Positions 14,279-23,517 of a stretch of 64,000 bases of DNA are shown one piece after another. The DNA lies in the NCBI GenBank assembly GCA_965199865.1, contig CBDATU010000011.1, positions 1,043,824-1,107,823 on the forward strand, in the 5' to 3' direction. A model generated the notes under the pieces. The model had not been told where the DNA came from, made no database searches, and worked only from the letters and a program-made list of their open reading frames with translations. Every line of letters starts with the position of its first letter. Position 1 is the stretch's first letter. A program made the translations under genes and the position numbers. The stretch comes from JAPOUP01 sp965199865. Its GTDB lineage: Bacteria; Pseudomonadota; Alphaproteobacteria; Rhodobacterales; Rhodobacteraceae.

Positions 14279-16780
14279 ATGAAGAACCATGCCAGGGCCC
14301 TCATTGTCGGGGGTGGAGCCGTAGGGACCAGCATCGCCTATCATCTGGCCAAGGCGGGCTGGAAAGACATCATGCTGCTGGAACGGGACGAACTTACGTC
14401 AGGTTCAACATGGCACGCGGCGGGGTTGCTTCCACTTTTCAACATGAGTTATGCGACCGGTCATATACACGACCATTCGGTGAGATTCTATAAGACCCTT
14501 GAAGAGGAGACCGGGCTGGATGTGGGATTCCACGTGGTCGGAAACCTGCGCATGGCGCAGAGCCGTGACCGGATGGACGAATTCCAGCTCTATGCTTCAA
14601 CCGCCGAAACCGTCGGAATCCCATATATTTGGCTAACGGCTGACCAGATCAGGGAGCGCTGGCCTCTGGTAAGAACCGAAGATCTGAGGGGCGCGATCTA
14701 TCATCCTACGGATGGTTACATCAACCCGGCCGACCTGACCCAGGCAATGGCCCGCGGGGCGAGACAGCGCGGAGTGGACATTGAGCGAAAATGGCAGGTT
14801 GACGGCTACGAATGGACCGGAAGCGAGTGGCGCGTCACCTGTACCAGAATGGCTGAGAAGGGCGGCAATCTGGTAGCCACCGACGAACGCGTGACGGTGA
14901 CGGCCGAACATGTCGTCACCGCGACAGGCAACCATGCGCAGCGAACCGCACGGCTTCTGGGAATCAGGATACCGGCGATTCCGGTAGAGCACCAGTATAT
15001 CGTCACCGAGCCGGATAACGCGTTGACGGACTGGCGGAAAAGCAACCCCGAACATCCGGTACTGCGCGATGCCGATGCCCGATGGTACGTCCGCGAGGAG
15101 CGTGGCGGGTGGATCCTGGGACCATATGAGAGAAACGCCCCGGCGCGGTTTCTCCACGACGTGCCCGCGACATTCCGGGCGGATCTCTTTCCCCTCGACC
15201 TTGACCGCATCGAGGAAGAGTACATGTCCATGATCCATCGGATCCCTTCTACGGAGACCGCCGGGCTGAAGGATGACTATAACGGGCCAATCTGCTATAC
15301 TCCTGACGGCAATCCACTTGTCGGCCCGGCACCTGGCCTACGTAATCTCTGGCTGGCTGAAGGCTTTTCCTTTGGGATCACCGCTGCGGGAGGAACCGGG
15401 CATTACCTTGCTCAGGTCATGGTGGACGGCGAGGCGGAGATCGACATGGCTTCGCTTGACCCAGGTCGTTACGGCTCTTGGATGACCACGGAATATGCGG
15501 CTCGAAAGAACGAGGAGTGCTATTCACACGTATACATCCTGCACCATCCTGACGAAGAGCGCGAAGCCTGCAGACCCCTTCGCACTGCTCCCGCCTATGA
15601 CCGTCAAAAGGCGCTAGGGGCGCAGTTTGGGCAGGTAAATGGCTGGGAAAGGCCAAATTATTTCGGCCCAAAGGATGCACCGATAACGTTTGACCACGAT
15701 TCCAGATCGTTCCGGCGCGGTGGTTGGTGGCAATACGCACATGATGAGGCCAGAGCGGTCCGCAGCGGCGCTGGACTTATCGATGCGACGGCATTCACGA
15801 AGCACCTTGTGCGCGGGCCCGGCGCCACCGCATTCCTGGACAGGTTCACCTGCAACCGACTGCCCCGCATCGGCCGGATCAACCTGACCTATGCGCTTAC
15901 CTGTGCCGGAACGGTGCGAACGGAATACACCATCGTGCGGATGGCCGACAATGAATACTATCTGGTTTCAGCCGGAGCCTGGACCGCCTATGACGCGGAT
16001 TTCCTTCGTAAGGCGGCAGAAGAGTTCGTGACCGATGGGGGTGCGTGGGTCGACATACATGAGGTCACCACCCAATGGGGCGTATTCGCCATCGCAGGAC
16101 CAAAGTCACGGGAGGTTCTGAGGGAACTCATCAAGGATGCGGATCCGGATACAGTCCTTGGGAACGCGCGCTTCCCCTGGCTCTCAATGCGCCGCATTGA
16201 ACTGGGAATGTGCCCGGTAATGGCCGTCCGGGTGGCCTATACGGGTGAACTGGGCTGGGAACTTCATCATCCAGTCGAGATGCAGAACTACCTATGGGAC
16301 CAGCTCATGGCAGCGGGCGGAAAACATGGGATGAAACCCGTCGGAGCAAGGGCACAGAACTGGCTCAGGCTGGAAAAGTCCTATCGTGCCTTCGGAACCG
16401 AGCTTGGCAGGGACGCCACGCCACTGGAGGGTGGGCTCGACCGGTTTGTGGATCCGGACAAGGAATTCCATGGCAGACAGGCCATGCTCGATACCGGTAT
16501 CCGCGTCAGATGCGTGACGGTCCTGATTGACGGACCAGACGATGCCGACCCCTGGGGTCGCGAGGCGCTCTATGATGGCGATACCAGGGTCGGACGGCTG
16601 ACATCTGGCGGGTATTCGGTGCATTTCGGCAGACAGATCGGGATGGGATATGTCCTGCCCGGTCGGGCGACGGCAGGCCAGAAACTGAAGGTCAGGATGT
16701 TCGGCCAGCTTTGGGATGCTGAAGTGGTCGAGGACAGCCCCTACGACCCAGGCAACGAAGCGATCCGCGCTGACGGATGA
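14279..16780 (+). CDS. FAD-dependent dimethylglycine/sarcosine dehydrogenase-like enzyme with GcvT domain
   Basis: 833 residues. An N-terminal DAO-type FAD domain starts at residue ~7 with LIVGGGAVGTSIAYHLAKAG and GSTWHAAGLLPLFNMSYATG; the end of the FAD fold is near WLAEGFSFGITAAGG (~360). A linker domain (~375-430) is followed by an aminomethyltransferase (GcvT) region (~460-720; includes GPKSREVLRELI and VAYTGELGWELHHP) and a GcvT C-terminal barrel. Enzymes of this layout oxidatively demethylate N-methylated glycines, passing the C1 unit to tetrahydrofolate. The His of the STWHAAG segment is the expected covalent FAD site. Substrate is inferred only. The gene is intact, follows AGGAG and is preceded by the tandem repeat. 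Confidence 0.88.
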   Translation: MKNHARALIVGGGAVGTSIAYHLAKAGWKDIMLLERDELTSGSTWHAAGLLPLFNMSYATGHIHDHSVRFYKTLEEETGLDVGFHVVGNLRMAQSRDRMDEFQLYASTAETVGIPYIWLTADQIRERWPLVRTEDLRGAIYHPTDGYINPADLTQAMARGARQRGVDIERKWQVDGYEWTGSEWRVTCTRMAEKGGNLVATDERVTVTAEHVVTATGNHAQRTARLLGIRIPAIPVEHQYIVTEPDNALTDWRKSNPEHPVLRDADARWYVREERGGWILGPYERNAPARFLHDVPATFRADLFPLDLDRIEEEYMSMIHRIPSTETAGLKDDYNGPICYTPDGNPLVGPAPGLRNLWLAEGFSFGITAAGGTGHYLAQVMVDGEAEIDMASLDPGRYGSWMTTEYAARKNEECYSHVYILHHPDEEREACRPLRTAPAYDRQKALGAQFGQVNGWERPNYFGPKDAPITFDHDSRSFRRGGWWQYAHDEARAVRSGAGLIDATAFTKHLVRGPGATAFLDRFTCNRLPRIGRINLTYALTCAGTVRTEYTIVRMADNEYYLVSAGAWTAYDADFLRKAAEEFVTDGGAWVDIHEVTTQWGVFAIAGPKSREVLRELIKDADPDTVLGNARFPWLSMRRIELGMCPVMAVRVAYTGELGWELHHPVEMQNYLWDQLMAAGGKHGMKPVGARAQNWLRLEKSYRAFGTELGRDATPLEGGLDRFVDPDKEFHGRQAMLDTGIRVRCVTVLIDGPDDADPWGREALYDGDTRVGRLTSGGYSVHFGRQIGMGYVLPGRATAGQKLKVRMFGQLWDAEVVEDSPYDPGNEAIRADG

Positions 16781-16882
16781 TATCGCTCCGAGGTGAGCGT
16801 CATCTGGATGTCGCCCTGTGTATCCATTCTGAAGGCGACCCCATGGGTTGCCCTTGTTCGCATGTCTGATCCGGGCAACGCG

Positions 16883-17638
16883 CTATCCGTTCAGGTCGCA
16901 GCCGAGAAAGACGCGACCGTGATTTCTCGCCGCGGTCATGACCGAGAACGAGCCTGCGGCGGGATCGATCACATAGTCGCCCTCATTGCTGACCGCACAA
17001 AGGAGCGCCCCCTGCAGTTCGACAGGCTTGGAATGCGGATGCTCCTTCTGCGAGACCGATTCCCTGACGACATCCGGTATGTTGTGAACCTTCCATACGC
17101 CCTTCGCTTTCTTGGGACGCTTCTGAAGAACAACACAGTATTCCGCACGGCGACGGGTCCGGTAACCCATCCCGAACGTACCTTTGTCCCAGGTCAGCAT
17201 ATCCACCAGTTCCAGACCCGTGTCACTGAACCAGCCGCTCACGCCTTCACAGAGATGAAACTTGTCCACCCAGAGAAAGAGATGCCCGGACGGAATCAAC
17301 ACACGATCCATGCCGGAAATAAACTGCCTTATGACCGGTTCGGGCATCTGCTGAAGGGCGCTTCGGCGACGCTCCCGAGATCTGCCCTCGTTTCCATATG
17401 CCATCCTGTCGAGGATGCCACGGTACTGCGGATCGAAGAAGGCGACGGGAATGGCGTCCGCAGGAAGTTTCGACAGGAAGTCCTGGCCATCCATCCTGAG
17501 ACGGGTGTTAGGCCTGAGCTCTGGTGGAAGCCCGATGTCGGGCGCATGGATGGTGCGCTGGCGTGAGAAGGTCCGTCCAGTTCCAGCACCGGAAACCGTG
17601 TCGCCCATACCCAACGGTAGCTTGCCCTCCCGCTTCAT
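16883..17638 (-). CDS. DNA N4-cytosine/N6-adenine methyltransferase (DPQY type), orphan
   Basis: 251-residue amino-methyltransferase of the N6_N4_Mtase family. Catalytic motif IV reads FFDPQYRG (~68-75), where Gln replaces the second Pro of the more common DPPY. The AdoMet-binding motif lies near the C-terminus as DPAAGSFSVMTAARN, preceded by HPHSKPVELQ. Motif IV before motif I indicates the beta-type order. LTWDKGTFGMGYRTRRRAEY is the conserved middle. No restriction gene is adjacent, so it is solitary and may be regulatory or protective. It converges on the DMGDH-like gene and is downstream of nothing obvious on its own strand. Confidence 0.85.
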   Translation of the reverse strand: MKREGKLPLGMGDTVSGAGTGRTFSRQRTIHAPDIGLPPELRPNTRLRMDGQDFLSKLPADAIPVAFFDPQYRGILDRMAYGNEGRSRERRRSALQQMPEPVIRQFISGMDRVLIPSGHLFLWVDKFHLCEGVSGWFSDTGLELVDMLTWDKGTFGMGYRTRRRAEYCVVLQKRPKKAKGVWKVHNIPDVVRESVSQKEHPHSKPVELQGALLCAVSNEGDYVIDPAAGSFSVMTAARNHGRVFLGCDLNG

Positions 17639-17776
17639 ATGTCTCTCCAGTGATCAGGAAATCCATCATGGGCTGACGCCACCACGGAAATCGAGAGCGC
17701 GAAAGTGATCGTATCTCGGTTTGCCCCCAACCGATGGCTGGCCAATTTCGCCTGATCCGATCGCCAGAGGTGGAAG

Positions 17777-17796
17777 GGGCCCGCCTTGACGGGCCC
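17777..17796 (-). terminator. GC-rich hairpin downstream of the BMP gene
   Basis: GGGCCCG and CGGGCCC separated by six bases form a perfect 7-bp stem 13 bases after the stop of the solute-binding-protein gene. The trailing pyrimidine tract is weak (CTTCC), so it may be a terminator or an mRNA-end stabiliser. Confidence 0.5.
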
Positions 17797-17808
17797 GTCA
17801 ACCAGATG

Positions 17809-18879
17809 TCAGTTCGGCACTTCGCCTGTCAGGCCTTCGACATAGAAATTCATCCCCAGAAGCGTGCCATCGTCCGCCACCTCGCCTTCGCCCAGCCAGG
17901 CGGAACCGTCCTGCCGGTTAATAGGTCCGGTGAAGGGATGATAGTCCCCCGCAGCAATGGAATCCGCCATCGCCTGGGCCTCAGCGCGCACTTCTGCTGG
18001 AATGACTTCGGACATTTCGCCGATTTCAACCATTCCGGGGCCAATTCCATCCCAGGTATCCATCGATTCCCAGGTTCCGTCCATTACCGCGCCAACACGG
18101 GCGACATAGTAAGGTGCCCAGTTGTCGATGATCGAGCTGATGCGTGGTTCCGGAGCATAGGCAGCCATGTCGGATGCCTGTCCGAAGGAATGAACGCCCG
18201 CATCCTTCGCGACCGCCTGCGGTGCGGTCGAGTCGGTGTGCTGCATGATGATGTCGACGCCCTGATCGATCAACGCCTGTGCCGCATCGCCTTCCTTTGC
18301 CGGATCGAACCAGGTGTTGACCCAGACAATGGAGAATTCAACATCAGGATTGGCTTTCCTGGCATGAATGAAGGCGGCGTTGATTCCGCGGATCACCTCC
18401 GGAATCGGGAATGATGCGATGTAACCGATCTTGTTGGTTTTGGTCATCTTTCCGGCAATGTGGCCAATTACGGCCCGACCCTCATAGAACCTTGCCGAGT
18501 AGGTCGAGACATTGTCGGCGCGCTTGTAGCCGGTTGCGTGTTCGAACTTTGTGTCCGGAAACTTCGCCGCGACATTGATCGTCGGATCCATATATCCAAA
18601 CGACGTCGTGAATATGATATCCGCACCACCCAGCGCCATCTGCGTCAGCGCACGTTCGGCATCGGCTCCTTCCGGCACGCTTTCCTGGTAAACCGTCTCG
18701 ACCTTGTCACCGAACGCCTCTTCGACCGCGAGAAGGCCCTGGTGATGTTCGTAGGTCCAGCCGAGATCACCGATCGGACCGACATATATGAATCCGACTT
18801 TGGTTTTTTCCTGTGCGACCGCAGCTGCGGCAAGTCCAAGCGAAAACACGGCGCCGATAAAGAGTTTGGTTGGTTTCAT
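17809..18879 (-). CDS. BMP-family ABC transporter solute-binding protein
   Basis: 356 residues with a signal peptide (MKPTKLFIGAVFSLGLAAA, cleavage after AVAQ). BMP/Med-type periplasmic binding fold: TKVGFIYVGPIGDLGWTYEH, then FTTSFGYMDPTINVAAKFPD, IAGKMTKTNKIGYIASFPIP and GVDIIMQHTDSTAPQAV. BMP proteins bind nucleosides, purines or related solutes. The start was chosen at the signal peptide after GGGGAA, although the frame is open far upstream. The two permeases and ATPase lie upstream on the same strand, followed in the cluster by xanthine dehydrogenase genes, which points to purine uptake. The paired hairpin at 17777 ends the operon. Confidence 0.92.
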   Translation of the reverse strand: MKPTKLFIGAVFSLGLAAAAVAQEKTKVGFIYVGPIGDLGWTYEHHQGLLAVEEAFGDKVETVYQESVPEGADAERALTQMALGGADIIFTTSFGYMDPTINVAAKFPDTKFEHATGYKRADNVSTYSARFYEGRAVIGHIAGKMTKTNKIGYIASFPIPEVIRGINAAFIHARKANPDVEFSIVWVNTWFDPAKEGDAAQALIDQGVDIIMQHTDSTAPQAVAKDAGVHSFGQASDMAAYAPEPRISSIIDNWAPYYVARVGAVMDGTWESMDTWDGIGPGMVEIGEMSEVIPAEVRAEAQAMADSIAAGDYHPFTGPINRQDGSAWLGEGEVADDGTLLGMNFYVEGLTGEVPN

Positions 18880-18932
18880 GCAGGTTCCCCTTTCTGCTGA
18901 ACGGGCCTTGGCCCGCAGTTCGGTTGCTACCC

Positions 18933-19865
18933 CTAGGTCGGGGCGTGGAATGAACGCCCAAGATCCGCCGGCGCGTTCAGCGCTGACCGGCCGCGGCGCG
19001 TGGACATAATGACCAGTACGAGAATCGTTATCAGATATGGCGACATGGACAAGTACTCTACTGGAACCTTTGCGCCTGCTGCCTGCAGATTGAGCTGAAG
19101 CACAGTGACACCTCCGAATAGATAGGCGCCGACGAGAATCCAGGCCGGCTTCCACGAGGAGAACACCACGATGACGAGCGCGATCCAGCCGGCTCCCGCC
19201 GTCATGCCCTCGGTCCATTGCGGCACACGGATAAGGCTCAGATAGGCGCCTCCTAGACCCGCGCATGCGCCGCCAAACGCTATGGCCGCCAGGCGGACGC
19301 GAATCACTTTGTAACCCAGCGCATGCGCCGCATCATGACTCTCGCCAACAGCGCGCAGGATAAGGCCCCAACGGCTGTAACGCAGGAAGGCCCAGACACC
19401 AGCCACCAGCGCAAGCGATAGATAGACGATGGCATCGTGCTGGAAGAGCATTACCCCAAGCACGGGAATCTCCGCCAGAGGGCCGAGCTGGAGTTCGCCA
19501 ACAGGAGGCGGGCGTGCCATCAGATAGCTCTCACCGATCAACGCCGACAGGCCAAGGCAGAAAAGGGTCAGCGCCAGCCCGGTCGCCACCTGATTCGAAA
19601 GCAGAACCTGCGTAAGCAGACCAAAGATCATCGCCACCGCAGCGCCCCCGGCGACCGCGCCAGCAAACCCCAGGAAGGGGGATCCGGTGTTGACCGCGAC
19701 CGCGTAGCCGGAAACCGCACCGATGATCATCATTCCCTCGACACCAAGGTTAAGGACACCCGACCTTTCAGCCACCAGTTCACCAATGGCGGCCAGCAGG
19801 ATCGGCGTTGCCGCGACCATCAGCGAGGCAGCCAGCACTGCAGGGTTGATGACTGAAAGGTCCAT
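18933..19865 (-). CDS. ABC transporter permease (BMP/nucleoside type, second permease)
   Basis: 310-residue membrane permease of the BPD_transp_2 family with about 8-9 hydrophobic segments. Family signatures include RSGVLNLGVEGMMIIGAVSG and GLALTLFCLGLSALIG, with RYSRWGLILRAVGES and the loop YKVIRVRLAAIAFGGACAG. It pairs with the permease encoded just upstream to form the transmembrane channel. Its ATG overlaps the stop of that permease gene (TAATG), so the two are translationally coupled. Confidence 0.92.
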   Translation of the reverse strand: MDLSVINPAVLAASLMVAATPILLAAIGELVAERSGVLNLGVEGMMIIGAVSGYAVAVNTGSPFLGFAGAVAGGAAVAMIFGLLTQVLLSNQVATGLALTLFCLGLSALIGESYLMARPPPVGELQLGPLAEIPVLGVMLFQHDAIVYLSLALVAGVWAFLRYSRWGLILRAVGESHDAAHALGYKVIRVRLAAIAFGGACAGLGGAYLSLIRVPQWTEGMTAGAGWIALVIVVFSSWKPAWILVGAYLFGGVTVLQLNLQAAGAKVPVEYLSMSPYLITILVLVIMSTRRGRSALNAPADLGRSFHAPT

Positions 19866-20947
19866 TACGCCGCCTCCGTCGCGCCAAACCGGATTCGGTA
19901 GCTGGCCAGAACATCCACAGCCAGAAGAAAGAACAGCAGCATCCCCTGAAACGCCTGAATGGCTGAAGCGGGCAGTCCAAGCTCTGCCTGTGCCGCTTCA
20001 CCACCAATGAAGGTAAGCGCCAGAAGCAAACCTGCCAGCAGGATGCCAATGGGATGCAGCCGCCCCAGAAACGCCACGATGATGGCAGTGAATCCGTAAC
20101 CTGAATTGAAATCGATGCTGATCTGACCCGCGGGTCCGCTGACCTCGAACAGTCCCGCAAGACCAGCAAGCGTGCCGCCTGTGCCGAGGCAGAACACGAC
20201 CAGCAGCTTTGGGCGGACACCAGCGAACCGCGCCGCACGCGGGCTCTCGCCTGCAAGTCGGATGTGATAGCCCAGCATATGCCGGCTCAGGAGAATATAG
20301 GCCAGAATTACCGCCAGAAACGCCGCGACCACTCCCCAGTGCATTCCCGTGCCGGAGATGAGTTCCGCATTTGAGGCCGCCTCATACTGCCTGAGGTTCC
20401 TGCTGCCGGGGAAACCCGCTCCTTCCGGATTACGCAGCAGACCAATTGACACGGAAGCCAGTATCTGTTCGGCCACATAGACCAGCAGGAGCGAGACCAG
20501 GATTTCATTTGTATTGAACCAGGTCCTGAGCAGCGCCGGAATCATTGCCCAGACAAACCCGCCAAGGGCACCCGCGATGACCATCAATGGGAAAATGAAC
20601 CAGAACTCTGCGGGATAGAAGGCCAGCCCAACTCCCGCACCGCAGATCGCGCCGAGGATATACTGTCCCTCGGCACCGATATTCCATATGCCGGCGCGAA
20701 ACCCGAGCGAAATCCCGATCGCGATCAGGATCAGCGGCCCGGCCTTTATGAGCAGCTGGCCGCGGTAGTACCAGGCGAACTCACCAAGCAGCGGATCCCA
20801 GAAGATCGTGCGAATCGAGACGAACGGATCCTTGCCAAGAAAAGCGAACAGAATTCCGCCAGCCACCATTGTCAGAAGAACCGCCGCCAAAGGCGTGGCC
20901 AGGGTCCAGATTCGGCTTGGCTGCGGACGTCGTTCCAGCCGGATCAT
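19865..20947 (-). CDS. ABC transporter permease (BMP/nucleoside type, first permease)
   Basis: 360-residue inner-membrane permease of the BPD_transp_2 family. Hydrophobic helices run through the protein. Conserved pieces include AGIWNIGAEGQYILGAICGA, NTNEILVSLLLVYVAEQIL and SPRAARFAGVRPKLLVVFCL, with GYGFTAIIVAFLGRLHPIGI near the C-terminus. It forms a heterodimer with the overlapping second permease. The ATPase gene lies 90 bases upstream on the same strand. Confidence 0.92.
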   Translation of the reverse strand: MIRLERRPQPSRIWTLATPLAAVLLTMVAGGILFAFLGKDPFVSIRTIFWDPLLGEFAWYYRGQLLIKAGPLILIAIGISLGFRAGIWNIGAEGQYILGAICGAGVGLAFYPAEFWFIFPLMVIAGALGGFVWAMIPALLRTWFNTNEILVSLLLVYVAEQILASVSIGLLRNPEGAGFPGSRNLRQYEAASNAELISGTGMHWGVVAAFLAVILAYILLSRHMLGYHIRLAGESPRAARFAGVRPKLLVVFCLGTGGTLAGLAGLFEVSGPAGQISIDFNSGYGFTAIIVAFLGRLHPIGILLAGLLLALTFIGGEAAQAELGLPASAIQAFQGMLLFFLLAVDVLASYRIRFGATEAA

Positions 20948-21037
20948 TCCGGTCTCCCCGAATTCACCATGGCTTCCGCGGGCGACTGCAGGAGGCGAAA
21001 GCTCCCAGTCCGTCGGCTGACATGAGAGGGAGAGGTC

Positions 21038-22561
21038 TCACGCCAGGGCATTTTCCACCACCAGGTCATCGGCTCCCCCCATCATCAGTCCGATTTCTTC
21101 CATCGTCAGGTCCACCACTGGATGGGCCGCGGATAGGCGTCCGCCATTAAGCGCGGCAAAGCGATCCGAGATCTCCACGAGTTCATCGAGATCCTGGCTG
21201 ATGGCGATCACCGCGGCACCTCCAGCAACCAGATCAAGAAGCGCCTGCCGGATCGCTGCGGCAGCGGCGGCATCCACGCCCCAGGTCGGCTGGTTGACCA
21301 CCAGACAGGTTGGACGCTGCAGAATCTCCCTACCGATCACGAACTTCTGGAGGTTTCCTCCCGATAGCGATCTTGCGGCGTAGGTCGGTCCTGGCGTGCG
21401 TACGTCAAATTTTGAGATGATCCGTTCAGCGAATGCCTGCGCCCGGGTCCAGCGCAGGAACCCTCTGTCGACAAGTTCCTCCCGAGCCGCGCCAGTCAGT
21501 AGAGCGTTCTCGGTGAGCGACATATCCGGAACGGCGGCATGGCCCAGTCGTTCCTCGGGAGCCGCAAGCAGGCCAAGCCGCCGCCGGGCGTTGGTGCCAA
21601 GATGTCCAACGCTCTTTCCAAGGAGTTTCACAGCACCCTGCGCTGTCCGCACTTCGCCGGAGAGCGCGGACAGAAGTTCGTCCTGTCCGTTCCCGGCCAC
21701 GCCGCCAATTCCAAGAATCTCCCCCGCCCGAACCTCCAGATTCACGTCCCTCAGACCGGCACCGAACTGCCCCGCTGACGCCGCTGACAGCGAAGTGACG
21801 CTGAGCACGATCTCACCCGGCTTTCCTGATCTTCGCGACGGCGTCTGTAAAGTCGACCCCACCATAATCTCCGCCATTGACCGTGCGGATTCCGAACGTG
21901 GACTGCAGACGCCCGCGACCTTACCTCCCCGCAATACCGTGGCCCGGTCACAGAGCTTTCCGATCTCCTCCAGTTTGTGGCTGATATAGAGGATCGCAGT
22001 GCCTTCCGCCTGCAGCCTTTGCAGGGTCGCGAACAGGATCTCGACTTCCTGCGGCGTCAGAACCGAGGTTGGCTCATCCATGATCAGAAGCTTTGGATCC
22101 TGCAGGAGGCACCGGATGATCTCCACCCGCTGGCGTTCCCCGGCGCTGAGCTCACCCACCTTCCGACCAGGGCTGAGCGGAAGGCCAAACGCTTCGCTGA
22201 CCTCCCTGATCCGTCTGGCAAGTCGGCGCAGCGGCGGTGGATCCTCCATGCCGAGAGCAATGTTCTCAGCGACGTTCAGCGCATCAAAAAGCGAGAAGTG
22301 CTGGAATACCATTGCGATTCCCGCCGCCCGCGCCGCATGCGGAGTCGTGGGGGTGTATGGTGCACCGGCAAACATCATCTGTCCGCCATCCGGCCGCACT
22401 AGACCATAGATCATCTTCACGAGCGTGGACTTGCCCGCGCCGTTTTCGCCTAGCAGTGCATGGACCTCACCGGGAGCGACCGAAAGCGAGACCCGATCAT
22501 TCGCCACAACCCCAGGATAGGATTTCGTCAGACCCTCGACTGCCAGAAGTGCATCCGTCAT
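21038..22561 (-). CDS. ABC transporter ATPase, double-domain (BMP/nucleoside type)
   Basis: 507 residues with two ABC domains in tandem, as in nucleoside and ribose-type importers. Domain 1 has Walker A GENGAGKSTLVKMI (~38-51), Q-loop FQHFSLFDAL, signature LSAGERQRVEI and Walker B LLIMDEPTSVLTP. Domain 2 has a degenerate Walker A region (GGVAGNGQDELLSALSGE) with signature LSGGNLQKFVIGREI and Walker B LVVNQPTWGVD, where the catalytic Glu is replaced by Gln; this is usual for the second domain of this family. It energises the two permeases downstream. Its ATG overlaps the TGA of xdhC (ATGA), linking transporter and xanthine dehydrogenase genes in one transcript. Confidence 0.93.
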   Translation of the reverse strand: MTDALLAVEGLTKSYPGVVANDRVSLSVAPGEVHALLGENGAGKSTLVKMIYGLVRPDGGQMMFAGAPYTPTTPHAARAAGIAMVFQHFSLFDALNVAENIALGMEDPPPLRRLARRIREVSEAFGLPLSPGRKVGELSAGERQRVEIIRCLLQDPKLLIMDEPTSVLTPQEVEILFATLQRLQAEGTAILYISHKLEEIGKLCDRATVLRGGKVAGVCSPRSESARSMAEIMVGSTLQTPSRRSGKPGEIVLSVTSLSAASAGQFGAGLRDVNLEVRAGEILGIGGVAGNGQDELLSALSGEVRTAQGAVKLLGKSVGHLGTNARRRLGLLAAPEERLGHAAVPDMSLTENALLTGAAREELVDRGFLRWTRAQAFAERIISKFDVRTPGPTYAARSLSGGNLQKFVIGREILQRPTCLVVNQPTWGVDAAAAAAIRQALLDLVAGGAAVIAISQDLDELVEISDRFAALNGGRLSAAHPVVDLTMEEIGLMMGGADDLVVENALA

Positions 22562-23517
22562 GCCGCGGACTCAAATTGCAATGGCATCCGCCATCCTTTC
22601 AGGACCCTCGCGGCGGCACCGATGGCGATCGCCTGTGGATGCTTGCCGAGCCCGGGGTCCCCGATCGGGCTATCGATCCGGACAATGTCCGATTCCCGAT
22701 GACCGAGAGCCCGTAGCCGCTTTCGGAAACGGGTCCATTTTGTCTCCGAGCCGATGAGGCCGGCATATGTGAAGGGTCGACGGAGCACGAGATTGCAGAG
22801 TTCCAGGTCCAGCTCGTGCTCATGAGTCACGATCAGATGAGCGCCGTACCCGGGTGCACTGGCCATCACTTCCTGAGGCCGTCTGCCAGAAAACCGCAGC
22901 ACGTTATCCGGAAGCCCATCGGTAAACTGCGCACGCATGTCGGCAACCGTAACCTCGACATGCGGTAGAGGTGCCAGAATCCGTGCCAGTGCCGCGCCTA
23001 CATGCCCAGCGCCGTATACGAAGACCGGCATACGGTAATTCCGGGTCGACTCGATCAGCCAGCCATCGTAGAGCATGATCGCTGATCTCGACGCGTCACC
23101 GGATAGTGCGTCGACCCATCTGGCTACGCGGCCAGGCACCTCTTTCGATCCCTCAATCCGGCGCACGAACATTCCTCCCTTCGCCGACGACTCTGCGGCG
23201 GTCGCCTTCCGGTAGAGGGCCTGGTCCCAAATCTCCGTCACCAGGGTCACTGAACCGCCACAGCACTGGCCCAGTGCAGGCCCGAGAGACTGGCGGCGTA
23301 TGTCGGATACGGAACCGTTCGTCAGTACGTCCACGGCATGGGCCACCGCATGGAATTCAAGTCTCCCACCACCTATGCTGCCAAGAGCACCTCCCTTCCA
23401 GACAAGCATCGACACACCCTTCTCCCGAGGTGTCGAGCCATTGCTGTCGGCGATGAGGATCCTGGCAACGCGGCCGTGGTCTCCGATCGTCTCTCCAAGC
23501 GCCTTGAGATCAATCAC
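22558..23517 (-). CDS. xdhC: Xanthine dehydrogenase accessory protein XdhC
   Basis: 319-residue XdhC/CoxI-family chaperone. It delivers the sulfurated molybdenum cofactor to xanthine dehydrogenase. The N-terminal part has ARILIADSNGSTPREKGVSM and the cysteine-containing PALGQCCGGSVTLVTE. The C-terminal Rossmann-like part begins VFVYGAGHVGAALARILAPL, with PFTYAGLIGSETKWTRFRKR and IDSPIGDPGLGKHPQAIAIG. It overlaps the xdhB stop (start 23517, xdhB end 23514) and its own stop overlaps the ABC ATPase start. The frame is intact, unlike both structural subunit genes upstream. Confidence 0.93.
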   Translation of the reverse strand: MIDLKALGETIGDHGRVARILIADSNGSTPREKGVSMLVWKGGALGSIGGGRLEFHAVAHAVDVLTNGSVSDIRRQSLGPALGQCCGGSVTLVTEIWDQALYRKATAAESSAKGGMFVRRIEGSKEVPGRVARWVDALSGDASRSAIMLYDGWLIESTRNYRMPVFVYGAGHVGAALARILAPLPHVEVTVADMRAQFTDGLPDNVLRFSGRRPQEVMASAPGYGAHLIVTHEHELDLELCNLVLRRPFTYAGLIGSETKWTRFRKRLRALGHRESDIVRIDSPIGDPGLGKHPQAIAIGAAARVLKGWRMPLQFESAA

